The position numbers were made by a program, and so were the translations under genes. Under the pieces are notes generated by a model, which did no database searches, was not told the DNA's origin, and was given only the letters and a program-made list of their open reading frames with translations. Source: Phormidesmis sp. RL_2_1 (GTDB lineage Bacteria > Cyanobacteriota > Cyanobacteriia > Phormidesmidales > Phormidesmidaceae). Taken from it: a stretch of 34,431 nucleotides of DNA. This document shows positions 16,800 to 25,078 of this stretch, in pieces (position 1 is the first letter of the stretch; each line of letters opens with the position of its first letter). Location: positions 1 through 34,431 of the forward strand of contig JAAUPS010000020.1 in assembly GCA_012033015.1 (NCBI GenBank), written 5' to 3'.

Positions 16800-17192
16800 A
16801 TGGAAAAGACTTTGAAGCTGGCGGTGAATGGCACGTTGATGAGAGGGCTTTCGCTCAATGCGAATATGCTGAATGTCGGCGCGGTTTTTGAACGAGAAGC
16901 AAAGACTCAGCCGACCTATCGAATTTGGTCGATTGATGATCTTTATCCCGCCATGATGAGGGTAAAAGCAGGGGGCATTGCTGTTGCCTTAGAAATATGG
17001 CAAGTCCCCTTGTCGGGTTTGGGCCTTATCCTTGCTCAAGAGCCGCCCGGTTTGGCCATTGGCAAAGTGACGCTTGAAGATGGCGAAGAAGTCTTAGGTG
17101 TGATTGGTGAGCCGCTGACGGTAGAAGGTAAAAGAGAAATCACCCAGTATGGTGGATGGCACGCTTACCAGGCTGCCCTGAGCGCAAAGTAG
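16800..17192 (+). CDS. Stand-alone allophanate hydrolase C-terminal domain protein (AtzF_C-like)
   Basis: ATG 16800 follows GAGGAG (16786-16791), so the in-frame TTG at 16785 is not needed. The 130-residue product resembles only the C-terminal domain of allophanate hydrolase (AtzF/DUR1 type). It begins LAVNGTLMRGLSLN, continues with YRIWSIDDLYPAMMRV and a GGIAVALEIWQVP strand, and ends GKREITQYGGWHAYQ. In full-length enzymes an amidase domain precedes this one and the C-terminal domain completes breakdown of the carboxylated intermediate (family knowledge). Here no amidase domain or gene is present. It follows the second permease by 29 bp on the same strand, so it is probably co-transcribed with the uptake system. 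This hints at a nitrogenous ureide, nucleobase or carbamate-like substrate. That role is inference. Confidence 0.8.
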   Translation: MEKTLKLAVNGTLMRGLSLNANMLNVGAVFEREAKTQPTYRIWSIDDLYPAMMRVKAGGIAVALEIWQVPLSGLGLILAQEPPGLAIGKVTLEDGEEVLGVIGEPLTVEGKREITQYGGWHAYQAALSAK

Positions 17193-17225
17193 AAATTTGT
17201 TCAAGCCCCTACTGACGGCGATAAA

Positions 17226-17767
17226 TTAATGGCTGCTTTGAATTGAAGATGCGGTTGCCAGCACCAAGGCACCTTGCTGCATTTGTTGTATCTCAGGCTC
17301 TGACCAGGGTCTAGGGTGTTGGCAATGATGAGCGACTAGCAGTCCCCACAGCCCTTGATGGGTCAAAATCGGGACGACTAAATTGGCCCGCACCCGCATA
17401 TGACGCAAAAACTCACGATGACAAGGCTCAATGGGTTCGGTTTTGATATTGGCGATCGCCCGCACCCGACCTGCTAAATATAGCGCCGCATACTCATCGT
17501 TAAAACATTGATTTGGCCCAGTCGAGCCCAAAATAGAAAGCCTTGGATCGCTTAACGATTCAAAGGTAACTTGGCCTTCCCACTGATTGTAAAATGGTAG
17601 AGCACAACGCGATCGACTTGCAGAGAGGTTCTCAGCTCATCTGTGGTATTTTGCACCACCTGATCGTGCGACATTTTTTGCTGCAGCCGCTGCAAAATGG
17701 TTTGAAATTGAGCAACTTCAGGGGTGTGCTTGCGCAGGTGAATATCAGGATCAAAAGGAGTAGACAT
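17226..17767 (-). CDS. Single-domain cyanobacteriochrome-type GAF protein (one frameshift)
   Basis: Two frames join into a 180-residue protein. Adding one T (A on the plus strand, 17591-17594) restores LYHFYNQWEGQVTFESLSDP. The fold is a phytochrome-related GAF domain: LQVDRVVLYHF, GRVRAIANI, MRVRANLVVPIL and GLWGLLVAHHC in canonical order. Cys116-His117 (EPCHREFL) matches the bilin-attaching Cys of cyanobacteriochromes. Cys88-Phe89 (NQCF) sits where DXCF-type proteins have a second cysteine, with Asn in place of Asp. A linear tetrapyrrole photosensor is therefore likely. No kinase, cyclase or other output domain is attached, and the coding region is complete at both ends. It converges with the AtzF_C-like gene, 33 bp away. 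Chromophore binding is inferred from sequence only. Confidence 0.78.
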
Positions 17768-17819
17768 GTCGCTTTATAGCTCGGAAAACATTCAGGCGGT
17801 GGAGAAAGTGAAAGAATCT

Positions 17820-17880
17820 GGGCCAATTCTACGGGCCAATTCTATGGGCCAATTCTACGGGCCAATTCTACGGGCCAATA
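17820..17880. repeat. Tandem repeat, 13 bp x 4.7
   Basis: Successive copies of GGGCCAATTCTAC (one with a final T) start at 17820, 17833, 17846 and 17859, plus a partial copy. It lies between the end of leuA and the start of the GAF gene, both on the minus strand. Confidence 0.95.
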
Positions 17881-17925
17881 GAATGGGCTAATTTGAGAGA
17901 GCGATTGTATACGCCAAGAGCAATT

Positions 17926-19592
17926 TTACACACCTGTACCGGCAGGGACTTTTTCGCTGCGCTGAGGATGGATAGAAGCGCCTGATTGCAGGGCTGTATA
18001 GAGCCGGTTAAGGGCGTTAATGTAGGCATAGGCTGAAGCGACAATGATGTCAGTATTGGCCGCATGACCAGAGTAAATCCTCTCGCCGTGGCGCAGGCGA
18101 ATGGTGACTTCTCCCATGGCATCTATGCCTGCGGTGACCGATTGAACAGAATATTCAATCAGATCATTTCAATATCTACGATGCGGTTAATGGCTCGATA
18201 GATAGCATCAACTGGGCCAGTGCCGATGGAAGCATCGGTCAGTTCTGTCCCATCTGGCATCCGCATAGTAACCGTGGCAGTAGGCTGGGCGTTACTGCCA
18301 CAGGAAACCTGTACCAAAGAGAGCTTAAAGTGCTCGGCGACCTGCAAAATTTCGTCGTTTACAATCGCTTCTAGATCGCGATCGCTGATTTCTTTTTTCT
18401 TATCGGCAATATCTTTAAAGCGTAAAAATGCTTTGTTTAAGTTTTGATCGCTCAGCTCAAACCCTAGCTCACTGAGCCGGGTGCGAAAGGCATTGCGACC
18501 GGAATGTTTGCCTAGCACAATGAGATTGTCATTTAAGCCAATCATTTGGGCGTCCATAATCTCGTAGGTGAGCCGGTTTTTCAGCACGCCGTCTTGATGA
18601 ATGCCTGACTCATGGGCAAAGGCATTGGCACCGACAATGGCCTTGTTCGGTTGGACAAACATCCCCGTCATATTGGATACCAATCGCGAAGACTTGTAGA
18701 GTTCGCGGGTATTGATATGGGTTAAAGGGGCTTCTGATTCGGGGGGTAAGCCAAAGAACGGGTTGTAGTACTGGCGGCGCACATGTAGCGCCATGACCAG
18801 TTCTTCTAAAGCGGCATTGCCAGCGCGCTCACCGATGCCGTTAATGGTGCACTCTAGCTGCCGCGCCCCGGCTTTGACCGCCTCTAAAAAGTTTGCTACG
18901 GCCAGCCCCAAATCGTTATGCCCATGAACCGAAATAATCGCCTGATCGACATTGGCGACATTGGCTTTGATCCCGCGAATCAAATCACCAAATTCACTGG
19001 GGGTAAGATAGCCGACCGTGTCAGGAATATTTAACGTAGTGGCTCCGGCGGCGATCGCCCGCTCTAACACCTCATACAAAAACTCAGGCTCGCTGCGACC
19101 CGCATCTTCCGGCGAAAACTCCACATCGTTCGTAAAGCTTTTGGCATAACCTACCATCTCTTCGGTAATCGCAAGCACGTCAGGGCGCGATTTTTTCAGC
19201 TTGTACTTCATGTGAATATCGGAGGTGGCGATAAAGGTGTGGATGCGGCCTTTTGCCGCTGGTGCGATCGCCCTTGCCGCCGTTTCAATATCTCCTTTGG
19301 TTGCCCGCGCTAGGCCACAAATCGTCGGCCCCTGGGGCGTTCCGACTTCCGCTGCAATCGTCTGCACCGCCTCAAAGTCACCCGGACTGGCAAACGGAAA
19401 GCCCGCTTCGATAATATCCACATTCAACCGCGCCAGTTGCTTTGCCACCGCTAGCTTTTCAGCGACGTTCATAGTTGCCCCCGGTGACTGCTCGCCATCG
19501 CGCAGCGTGGTGTCAAAAATCAACACCCTGTCCAGGGAATTTTCGGCTTGAACAGAAGGTTGAGCGACGTTTGCTGAATTGGGCTGAGTCAT
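17926..19592 (-). CDS. leuA: 2-isopropylmalate synthase (one frameshift near the 3' end)
   Basis: LeuA catalyses the first committed step of leucine synthesis, condensing 2-oxoisovalerate with acetyl-CoA. The main frame (19592 to 18159) has the catalytic [12 protein letters not shown] (Asp32), the metal-binding HGH (223-225), and Asn259 in the GERAGNA segment. The frame stops at DIEMI, but another frame carries the rest: [20 protein letters not shown] to [16 protein letters not shown], the family's regulatory C-terminal domain. Restoring one A opposite TTT 18167-18169 gives [15 protein letters not shown], the expected sequence, and a protein of about 555 residues. A loss of function here would be expected to cause leucine auxotrophy, so sequencing error is the simplest reading. 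It is apparently monocistronic. Confidence 0.92.
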
Positions 19593-19720
19593 GGCAAAGG
19601 CTACCTGCGATGAAATGTACCTAATTTTTCCTATTTATCTATATTAAGACTGTGTGGCTTGATCGGGGGACAGTGATTTATCGTTCTCGTTAGACCAGGG
19701 TTTGACTTTGCAAGAGCAGC

Positions 19721-19747
19721 AAAAAAGGAGCCCTATATGAGGACTCC
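19721..19747 (-). terminator. Rho-independent terminator (minus strand)
   Basis: On the minus strand GGAGTCC (19747-19741) pairs with GGGCTCC (19733-19727), with one G:U pair, around a 7 nt loop. It is followed at once by TTTTTT (19726-19721). It lies about 110 bp downstream of the cupin-like gene and would end its transcript. Confidence 0.75.
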
Positions 19748-19784
19748 CTTACTTTTAGTCCGTGACCTTGGCTGCACGACTGTT

Positions 19785-19826
19785 GAAAGCTATCTACTTA
19801 AAGCTATCTACTCAAAGCTATCTACA
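19785..19826. repeat. Tandem repeat, about 14 bp x 3
   Basis: Three near-identical AAAGCTATCTACT units lie between the cupin-like gene and its terminator, so they would be in the 3' untranslated region. Confidence 0.85.
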
Positions 19827-19858
19827 AAGATCGTTAGCAAAACTGCTACGGCACGGCC

Positions 19859-20347
19859 TTAGGCTGCCCGCAGATACTCTACTTCAAAGCCATGATACTG
19901 AGGTTGCAGCCCGGAGTTTAATAGCTGCTTTAGCTTTGGAATTTCACCGCTGTTATACACTCTAAATTCGTTGTGAACATTGGCGTTTTCAGTGCGGACG
20001 GCTTGGTTAATCACCAAAGAACCATTGGGATCTGATTCGGAGCGATGGAAGGTGCCGGGGGGAATGCGCAAAATATGGCGGTTAGCATCTAACCGAACGA
20101 CATGATAGGGGCATTCCCATTCAAAATTGATCAAATGAAACGTCCGTCCTCCTGAAAGCGCCAATAAATTATCTTCCTGGCGGGCGTGCAGGTAAAACTG
20201 CCAACTGCTGTCTTTAGCATTGTTTGGGCTTACGGCTGGGCCTGTGTGACACACCAAATCGCGGGCATTGGAGGAAGGCACGGTAATGTCGAAAAATTGA
20301 ACGCTAGGTGTGTCTCTGAACTTTTGGAACTGAAGTAGCTCGAACAT
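19859..20347 (-). CDS. Cupin-fold protein of unknown function
   Basis: This 162-residue protein looks like a small beta-barrel cupin. It has WQFYLHARQEDNLLALSGGRTFHLI, then VVRLDANRHILRIPPGTFHRS, and then GSLVINQAVR. The LRIPPGTFHR segment corresponds to the second cupin motif, where the His would bind a metal or substrate; the overall shape recalls RmlC-like epimerases. It is soluble with no signal peptide. It is transcribed divergently from a LysR-type regulator gene 272 bp away, an arrangement in which the regulator often controls its neighbour. The function is unknown; sugar-nucleotide or small-molecule binding is only a possibility. Confidence 0.65.
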   Translation of the reverse strand: MFELLQFQKFRDTPSVQFFDITVPSSNARDLVCHTGPAVSPNNAKDSSWQFYLHARQEDNLLALSGGRTFHLINFEWECPYHVVRLDANRHILRIPPGTFHRSESDPNGSLVINQAVRTENANVHNEFRVYNSGEIPKLKQLLNSGLQPQYHGFEVEYLRAA

Positions 20348-20358
20348 AGGAACCCCGT

Positions 20359-20403
20359 AAAATATTGGCGAAGAAAATATTGGCGAAGAAAATGTTGGCG
20401 AAG
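20359..20403. repeat. Tandem repeat, 15 bp x 3.4
   Basis: AAAATATTGGCGAAG occurs twice, then AAAATGTTGGCGAAG, then a partial copy. It starts 12 bp upstream of the cupin-like gene start and so occupies its likely leader. Confidence 0.93.
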
Positions 20404-20619
20404 AAAATGTTTGCTAAAAAAAGGAGCAGGATAAAAAAAGCGATTGACCTGAAAAAGGCGCTGGCCCAAAAGCCATTTTCTTAAAAGAACCGTGAAAGAA
20501 CTTCAAAAGAATCTCAAAAGAATGTGCTTAATGAATTGTTGCTACTTTAGCTTTAGCAATATTTAGAATCAAACCGTCTACAGGTGTACATCTATGCGTA
20601 AAGCGAATAGAAGTCAGCT

Positions 20620-21493
20620 ATGAACATATTCCATCTTGAGGTTCTCTCTGCAGTGGCAGAACAGGGTACTTTTTCGGATGCTGCAATTAACTTAGAGGTG
20701 TCTCAATCGGCGGTGAGTCGGGCAGTGGCTGCTTTAGAAGCTGAACTAGGGGTGGTGTTGCTGACGCGGGGCGTTTTGGGGCTAAACTTACACCGGTCGG
20801 CGAGCGGGTGATCAAGCACACACAGCAGATACTCGATCTCAAAGAACACATAGAATATGAGGTCAATGTGGAGAAGGGGCTGTATAAAAGTCGCCTGCGA
20901 ATATCGTCTTTTCGCAGTGCAGCTACCCATTTATTACCTGCTAATATTGCCCGCTTTCGTCACCAGTTTCCCTACGTAGAAGTGACCCTTGAAGAACTTG
21001 ATCCAGCAGGGGTCGAACAGTCTTTGCGAGAAGGTCAAACAGATATTGGCCTAATTCCACTGCCGCGTTCAGAAGAGTTTACGACGGTGGAAATCGCTCG
21101 AGATGAGTATGTTGTTTTGCTGCCCAAGGTAGAACCGGCGCCGCCAGAGGAGCTAACTTGGGGATATCTCGCTAATTACTCGTTTATTTTGTTTAACTAT
21201 GCAGAATGTACGAGCGCGGTGCGTGATCATTGGGCCAAGTGCGGACAGCCTTTTGAGGTGGGCTATGTGATTAAAGAAGATTCGACCATTGTCAGTATGG
21301 TGGCCCAGGCTTGGGGGCGGCAGTGCTGCCGAGGCTAGCGGCGCTGCCCATTCCCGATGGGGTCTATGTGCGATCGCTCCCTGTGCGGCTCAAACGCGTG
21401 ATTGGCGCTGCCATATTGGCCAATACGCCCCCTGCCCCCGCTGTTAAAGTATTTTTAGATGTGTTGAAACAGCAGAAGAAGCTGACATTGTGA
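20620..21493 (+). CDS. LysR-family transcriptional regulator (two frameshifts)
   Basis: Three frames join into one LysR regulator of about 291 residues, the usual size. The N-terminal winged helix-turn-helix is clear: MNIFHLEVLSAVAEQGTFSDAA, then VSQSAVSRAVAALEAELGVVLLTRG. The effector domain follows (RISSFRSAATHLLPANIARF, DIGLIPLPRSEEF). Adding one G at GGGG 20768-20771 restores LTRGRFGAKLTPVGERV. Adding one G at GG 21308-21309 restores VAQGLGAAVLPRLA. Both junctions then read exactly as LysR proteins do. The gene is divergent from the cupin-like gene, whose expression it may control. A TACAGGTGTA sequence (20579-20588) in front of the start is a possible half-symmetric site, but weak evidence. 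Confidence 0.88.
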
Positions 21494-21559
21494 CGTGTTC
21501 TATGGGTTCAAGGTGCTAGGCTTTGAGCGGTTTCAAAGACCGTAGGAACTGGTGAAATC

Positions 21560-21629
21560 AGCCCAAAATAGACCACCATTGATGATGGTCTATTGATGAT
21601 GGTCCATTAATGGTGCTCTATTTCGGGCT
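21560..21629. terminator. Bidirectional hairpin between convergent lysR and moaD/thrC
   Basis: The 21 bp arms 21560-21580 and 21609-21629 match at 19 of 21 positions (ends AGCCC/GGGCT). The 28 nt loop holds a 14 bp duplication (GATGATGGTCTATT, then GATGATGGTCCATT). An alternative, tighter hairpin is possible: AATAGACCA pairing with TGGTCTATT inside the element. It lies between two converging 3' ends, so a two-way terminator is the likely role. Confidence 0.7.
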
Positions 21630-21684
21630 GCGAGTTTTACCTTAAATCGGGCATTTTTGAACCTTGCCTAGCGCCTTAGCTGAC

Positions 21685-21960
21685 CTAGCCACCGGCCACG
21701 GCAGGCACAATGCTGACTTCATCGCCATCTTGGAGCACTGTTTCTTTGTTATCCAAAAAGCGAATATCTTCGCTGTTGACGTAGAAGTTAATAAAACGAC
21801 GAAGCTCGCCATCTTCATCACAAAGACGCTTTTTGATCCCTGGAAATTTGCTTTCTAGGGTATCCATCAGTTCACCAATGTTGCCACCATCGCACTCAAT
21901 GGCAGCTTCGTCATTGGTGAACTTTTGTAGGGGAGTTGGAATTAAAACCTTAACGGCCAT
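21685..21960 (-). CDS. MoaD/ThiS-like ubiquitin-fold sulfur-carrier protein
   Basis: This 91-residue protein starts [12 protein letters not shown] and ends SIVPAVAGG. The double-Gly tail is where MoaD/ThiS-type carriers are adenylated and loaded with sulfur (family knowledge). In this sequence its frame is continuous with thrC, which makes it look like a fusion. However, the ATG at 21960 has an AGAGAT ribosome-binding sequence, and the linking stretch reads like untranslated DNA. A single missing C at the end of thrC explains the read-through. The two genes remain an operon about 50 bp apart. A partner for the carrier, possibly linked to sulfur amino-acid synthesis, is not visible. Confidence 0.82.
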   Translation of the reverse strand: MAVKVLIPTPLQKFTNDEAAIECDGGNIGELMDTLESKFPGIKKRLCDEDGELRRFINFYVNSEDIRFLDNKETVLQDGDEVSIVPAVAGG

Positions 21961-22012
21961 ATCTCTTTTGGGGTTGACTAAACGTTTGGAAGGCAATAAA
22001 AACAAAACAAGA

Positions 22013-23316
22013 TTATACCTGGGTTGCTGCCACTCTAGGCGGTTGAGGGTGTTAGCTCGCTCCCAAGCTCGCTCAAAACTGTCTAGCTTGGGCTCAATGG
22101 TGAGGGGCTCACCGATGTAGCCTTGTACAGCTTCTGTTGTTTTGAGGCCATTGCCAGTAATGAAGGCGACAGTGGTTTCATCGGGATCAATTTTACCGGC
22201 CTCTACGAGCTTTTTGAGGACGGCAATGGTGGTACCGCCAGCGGTTTCGGTGAAGATGCCTTCGGTTTCAGCCAGTAGCTTCATGCCCGCAATGATTTCA
22301 GCATCTGTCACATCTTCAATGTTGCCGTTGGTTTTACGGGCTACATCTAGGGCGTACATGCCGTCTGCGGGGTTGCCGATGGCAATTGATTTGGCAATGG
22401 TGTTGGGCTTCACGGGGGTAATAAAGTCTCGACCTTCTTTAAAGGCTTGCGAAATAGGTGAGCAGCCTTCGGCTTGGGCACCACTAAAGCGGACGGCTTT
22501 GTCTTCGACTAGGCCGGTTTTGACAAACTCATTGAAGCCTTTGTAAATTTTGGTGAATAGAGAGCCAGAGGCGCAAGGTGCGACAACATGATCGGGGAGT
22601 TGCCAGCCAAGCTGTTCAGCAACTTCAAAGCCAAGGGTTTTGGAGCCTTCGGAGTAGTAGGGCCGCAGATTGATGTTGACGAAGCCCCAGCCGTGGGTGT
22701 TGGCGACTTCGGAGCAAAGGCGGTTGACTTGATCGTAGTTGCCTTTGACAGCCATTAAGGTGGGGTTGTAGATCAAGGTGCCGAGAATTTTACCTGCTTC
22801 TAGATCAGCAGGGATGAAGACGCAGCATTCTAGGCCCGCATGGGCTGCGATCGCGGCAGTAGAATTCGCTAAGTTACCTGTACTGGCACAAGAAACAGTA
22901 GAAAAGCCCAGTTCTTTTGCCCGAGTGAGCGCTACCGAGACCACCCTATCTTTAAAGCTTAAAGTGGGCATGTTAACCGCATCGTTTTTGATGTAGAGAC
23001 TTTTTAGACCCAAATGACGGGCCAAGCGATTGGCTTTGACCAAAGGTGTCAGACCGGTGCCGACGTCAATAGGGCTGTCGGTTTCTACAGGCAAAAAGGC
23101 TTTGTAGCGCCAGATGGAATGAGGGCCAGCTTCGATAATTTCGCGCGAGACCTGACGTTGGATCGCTTCATAGTCATAGGCGACTTCTAAAGGGCCAAAG
23201 CAAACATCTTCACAGACGTGCTTTGCACCAAGATCGTACTGTTCACCGCACTCTTTACACTGCAGCGCGGTAAATGTTTTTTGGGAGGCGATGAGTCTAT
23301 CGATAGCTTGAGTCAT
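22013..23316 (-). CDS. thrC: Threonine synthase
   Basis: ThrC converts O-phosphohomoserine to threonine with pyridoxal phosphate. Key parts: an N-terminal Cys cluster (CKEC at 20-23, plus C35 and C39) typical of the zinc-ribbon-like start in this subfamily; the PLP lysine in SFKDRVVS (K122); [14 protein letters not shown] binding the phosphate; and [13 protein letters not shown] near the end. As given, the frame runs on to 21685 through the MoaD-like gene. With one more C in the CCC at the 3' end (GGG, 22021-22023) the protein ends at WQQPQV followed by TAA (22013-22015). That is about 434 residues, the expected size. I therefore annotate it as ending at 22013. It is upstream of, and probably co-transcribed with, the MoaD-like gene. 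Confidence 0.92.
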
Positions 23317-23678
23317 GGATACTAACCCTCTAGAACTGGTTGGGAAAAAGGCTGAAAAACGAACAGAGCAGATTTAGCAGGCAGATTTAGCAGGCAGATT
23401 TAGGAATGTGCAGCTCTAACCATATGCAGATCTAGCCATATGCAGATCTAGATATCAGGATAGATCCCGATGCTTTGCTAGTCAGGTTGCCCGTTGTTCT
23501 ACAAAGGTTGTAGCCCATTGGTTTCAGCCAATGTAAATGCCCTAAGCGACCCGGCAAATAACAGTGATAGGTACCTGCCACGAATTTGAGTTAGCTGATG
23601 CTAACATGCCGGACATGACGCAGCAAGAATACCCGACTAAAATAGTCGGGTATTGAGGTTTCCTGGCTATAACTTGGC
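23317..23678. other. Repeat-containing spacer between thrC and a small membrane protein gene
   Basis: About 360 bp upstream of thrC. It holds a GGCAGATTTAGCA-type tandem (about 23370-23400), a duplicated CATATGCAGATCTAG (about 23418-23450), a GGTTTCAGCCAATG segment resembling the interior of the MITE-like element at 7036-7056, and the hairpin at 23628-23654. I see no gene here. Confidence 0.65.
23628..23654 (-). terminator. Perfect 12 bp hairpin, probable terminator of the small membrane protein gene
   Basis: AATACCCGACTA (23628-23639) is fully complementary to 23643-23654 with a 3 nt loop. It begins 24 bp after the stop of the gene ending at 23679. No T-tract follows on the minus strand, so it may act as a 3'-end or stability hairpin rather than a classical terminator. 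Confidence 0.6.
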
Positions 23679-24131
23679 TTATGTATTGACTGATGTATTG
23701 GCTGATGTATGGACTGATGCAATGGCCTTGAGCCTTTTCCAGTCCGCTGAACGCACCATCCAAGGTGTGATTTTGACCTTTTGCGGAGGTTCGTTGGGGT
23801 AGCTGCTGTCTATCAAGACGCTGCCATTTTCTATTTTGATCTGGCTAAAAGACTCGAAGGAATAGCGGTTGACGGCGCTGCCGATGAGGTTGTAAATGGT
23901 CAGGCGGTTAGGGGCAAGGGCAAAGTAGGGACGATTTAAGTACAAAACACCGATGATAGTGAGCAAAGCGCCAACGACAATGGCACCTTTTAACTCACCG
24001 CTGAGCAGCATTGCCCATAGGTTTAGGGTGGTGGTTGTCGCACCTAAGAGGAAAAAAGCTAAGCCGAGCCAAGGCTGATAACGACCTTTGAAATGCTCTG
24101 CTTCGGTAGGCAGTGGGGAGGGGGCAGTCAT
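23679..24131 (-). CDS. Small two-helix membrane protein (PH-like cytoplasmic part), unknown function
   Basis: This 150-residue protein has two hydrophobic helices (about 22-42 and 48-65: LGLAFFLLGATTTTLNLWAML and AIVVGALLTIIGVLYL). A soluble part of short beta strands follows (RLTIYNLIGSAVNRYSFESF, IKIENGSVLIDSS) and ends in a helix (WMVRSADWKRLKAIAS). That layout resembles small membrane proteins with a PH-like domain. The C-terminus, SVHTSANTSVNT, is translated 12 bp tandem repeat and is probably slippage-derived. It follows the kinase-like gene on the same strand by 48 bp, so co-transcription is likely. I cannot assign a function. Confidence 0.6.
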   Translation of the reverse strand: MTAPSPLPTEAEHFKGRYQPWLGLAFFLLGATTTTLNLWAMLLSGELKGAIVVGALLTIIGVLYLNRPYFALAPNRLTIYNLIGSAVNRYSFESFSQIKIENGSVLIDSSYPNEPPQKVKITPWMVRSADWKRLKAIASVHTSANTSVNT

Positions 24132-24135
24132 ATTT

Positions 24136-24179
24136 TGATGTTTGCGTGTTCTGATGTTTGCGTGTTCTGATGTTTGCGT
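24136..24179. repeat. Tandem repeat, 16 bp x 2.8
   Basis: TGATGTTTGCGTGTTC is repeated head to tail, filling the whole gap between the kinase-like gene and the small membrane protein gene. Confidence 0.93.
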
Positions 24180-25040
24180 TTAATCTAACAGAGCAAAAAT
24201 GCATCGTAAGCAAGTCCGATCGGATGCCTCAGAATGGGGGGCAATGGCAAACTCACCTTTGATCACAGGCAAAGCGATGTCAGCCGTTGCTAATATCAGC
24301 GCGGTGGAGAGTCGGAGGTTATCGATGTTTTCAGTGCCAATCTCTTCAGTATTAGACGAGTCTATCAAATCAAAATTGGCACTTTCTGCAACGCTCTCTA
24401 ATTGGGACTGTAAGCCAGCAGCCGTACGATTACTAGCAGGAGCATCTGTGCCATCGCACTCAATCACAACGGCGACTGACTGTGCATTCTGCTCTACTAA
24501 AAGCTGCAGGGTTTTGGTGTGAGGGATGGCATCTTCAATCAAACTCACTAAAATATTTTGCAGCCATTTGCGGTCGGTGTATACCTCGATTTCATCGGTT
24601 GGTGATGCGACGGTGTATCGGACGTTTTGATTAGCGGCCTGTAGGGTTGTGAGCAGTTCTACTTCGGGCAGCAACAGGCTTAAATCTACAGGTTCTAGCT
24701 GGGGTGGCTCTCGACCTACATCGAGCTTGGATACGGCTGTAATTTGATCAAACAGTGCCAGCATTTTAAGGGCTGCTGCTTTGGACTGTTGCAAAAATTC
24801 TTTTTCTTCTTCAGGGCTCTCGCACAAGTCTTCTAATATCAGTTGGTGAAGACTGACAATGGTGTTGATGGGCGATCGCAACTCATGGGAAGTACGCGCC
24901 AAAAAACCACTCTTAAATCGCTCTAAAGCTAGCAACCGCTGGTAAGCCAGCCTAAGATGAGTGCTAGGATCTGATGGGCCAGAATCTGATGGGCCAGAAT
25001 CTTGTTCTCTGAAATTTACAGTGGATGGGTCACGATTCAT
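24180..25040 (-). CDS. Degenerate histidine-kinase-like protein (HisKA with eroded ATPase domain)
   Basis: This 286-residue protein has a good dimerisation and phosphoacceptor helix, FLARTSHELRSPINTIVSL, with His52 as the phosphorylated residue. The following ATPase-like region is poor. Where kinases have an N-box Asn, this has LIEDAIPHT, and no clear DXGXG glycine box can be found (VIECDGTDAP is the nearest). It lacks an N-terminal sensor and membrane helices. It may be a pseudokinase that receives phosphate or acts as a scaffold, or a divergent but functional enzyme. The N-terminus contains a SDSGPSDP repeat from tandem DNA. Neighbours on the same strand: tsaC upstream (38 bp) and the small membrane protein downstream. 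Confidence 0.7.
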   Translation of the reverse strand: MNRDPSTVNFREQDSGPSDSGPSDPSTHLRLAYQRLLALERFKSGFLARTSHELRSPINTIVSLHQLILEDLCESPEEEKEFLQQSKAAALKMLALFDQITAVSKLDVGREPPQLEPVDLSLLLPEVELLTTLQAANQNVRYTVASPTDEIEVYTDRKWLQNILVSLIEDAIPHTKTLQLLVEQNAQSVAVVIECDGTDAPASNRTAAGLQSQLESVAESANFDLIDSSNTEEIGTENIDNLRLSTALILATADIALPVIKGEFAIAPHSEASDRTCLRCIFALLD

Positions 25041-25078
25041 CAGAGTACCTGAGCCTATCTCAGTATGAAAGTTTCCAT

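Noticed and set aside
21685-23316. A true ThrC-MoaD fusion enzyme
   Set aside because: The MoaD-like part has its own start and RBS, the linker is atypical, and one missing base explains the read-through; kept as two genes pending resequencing.
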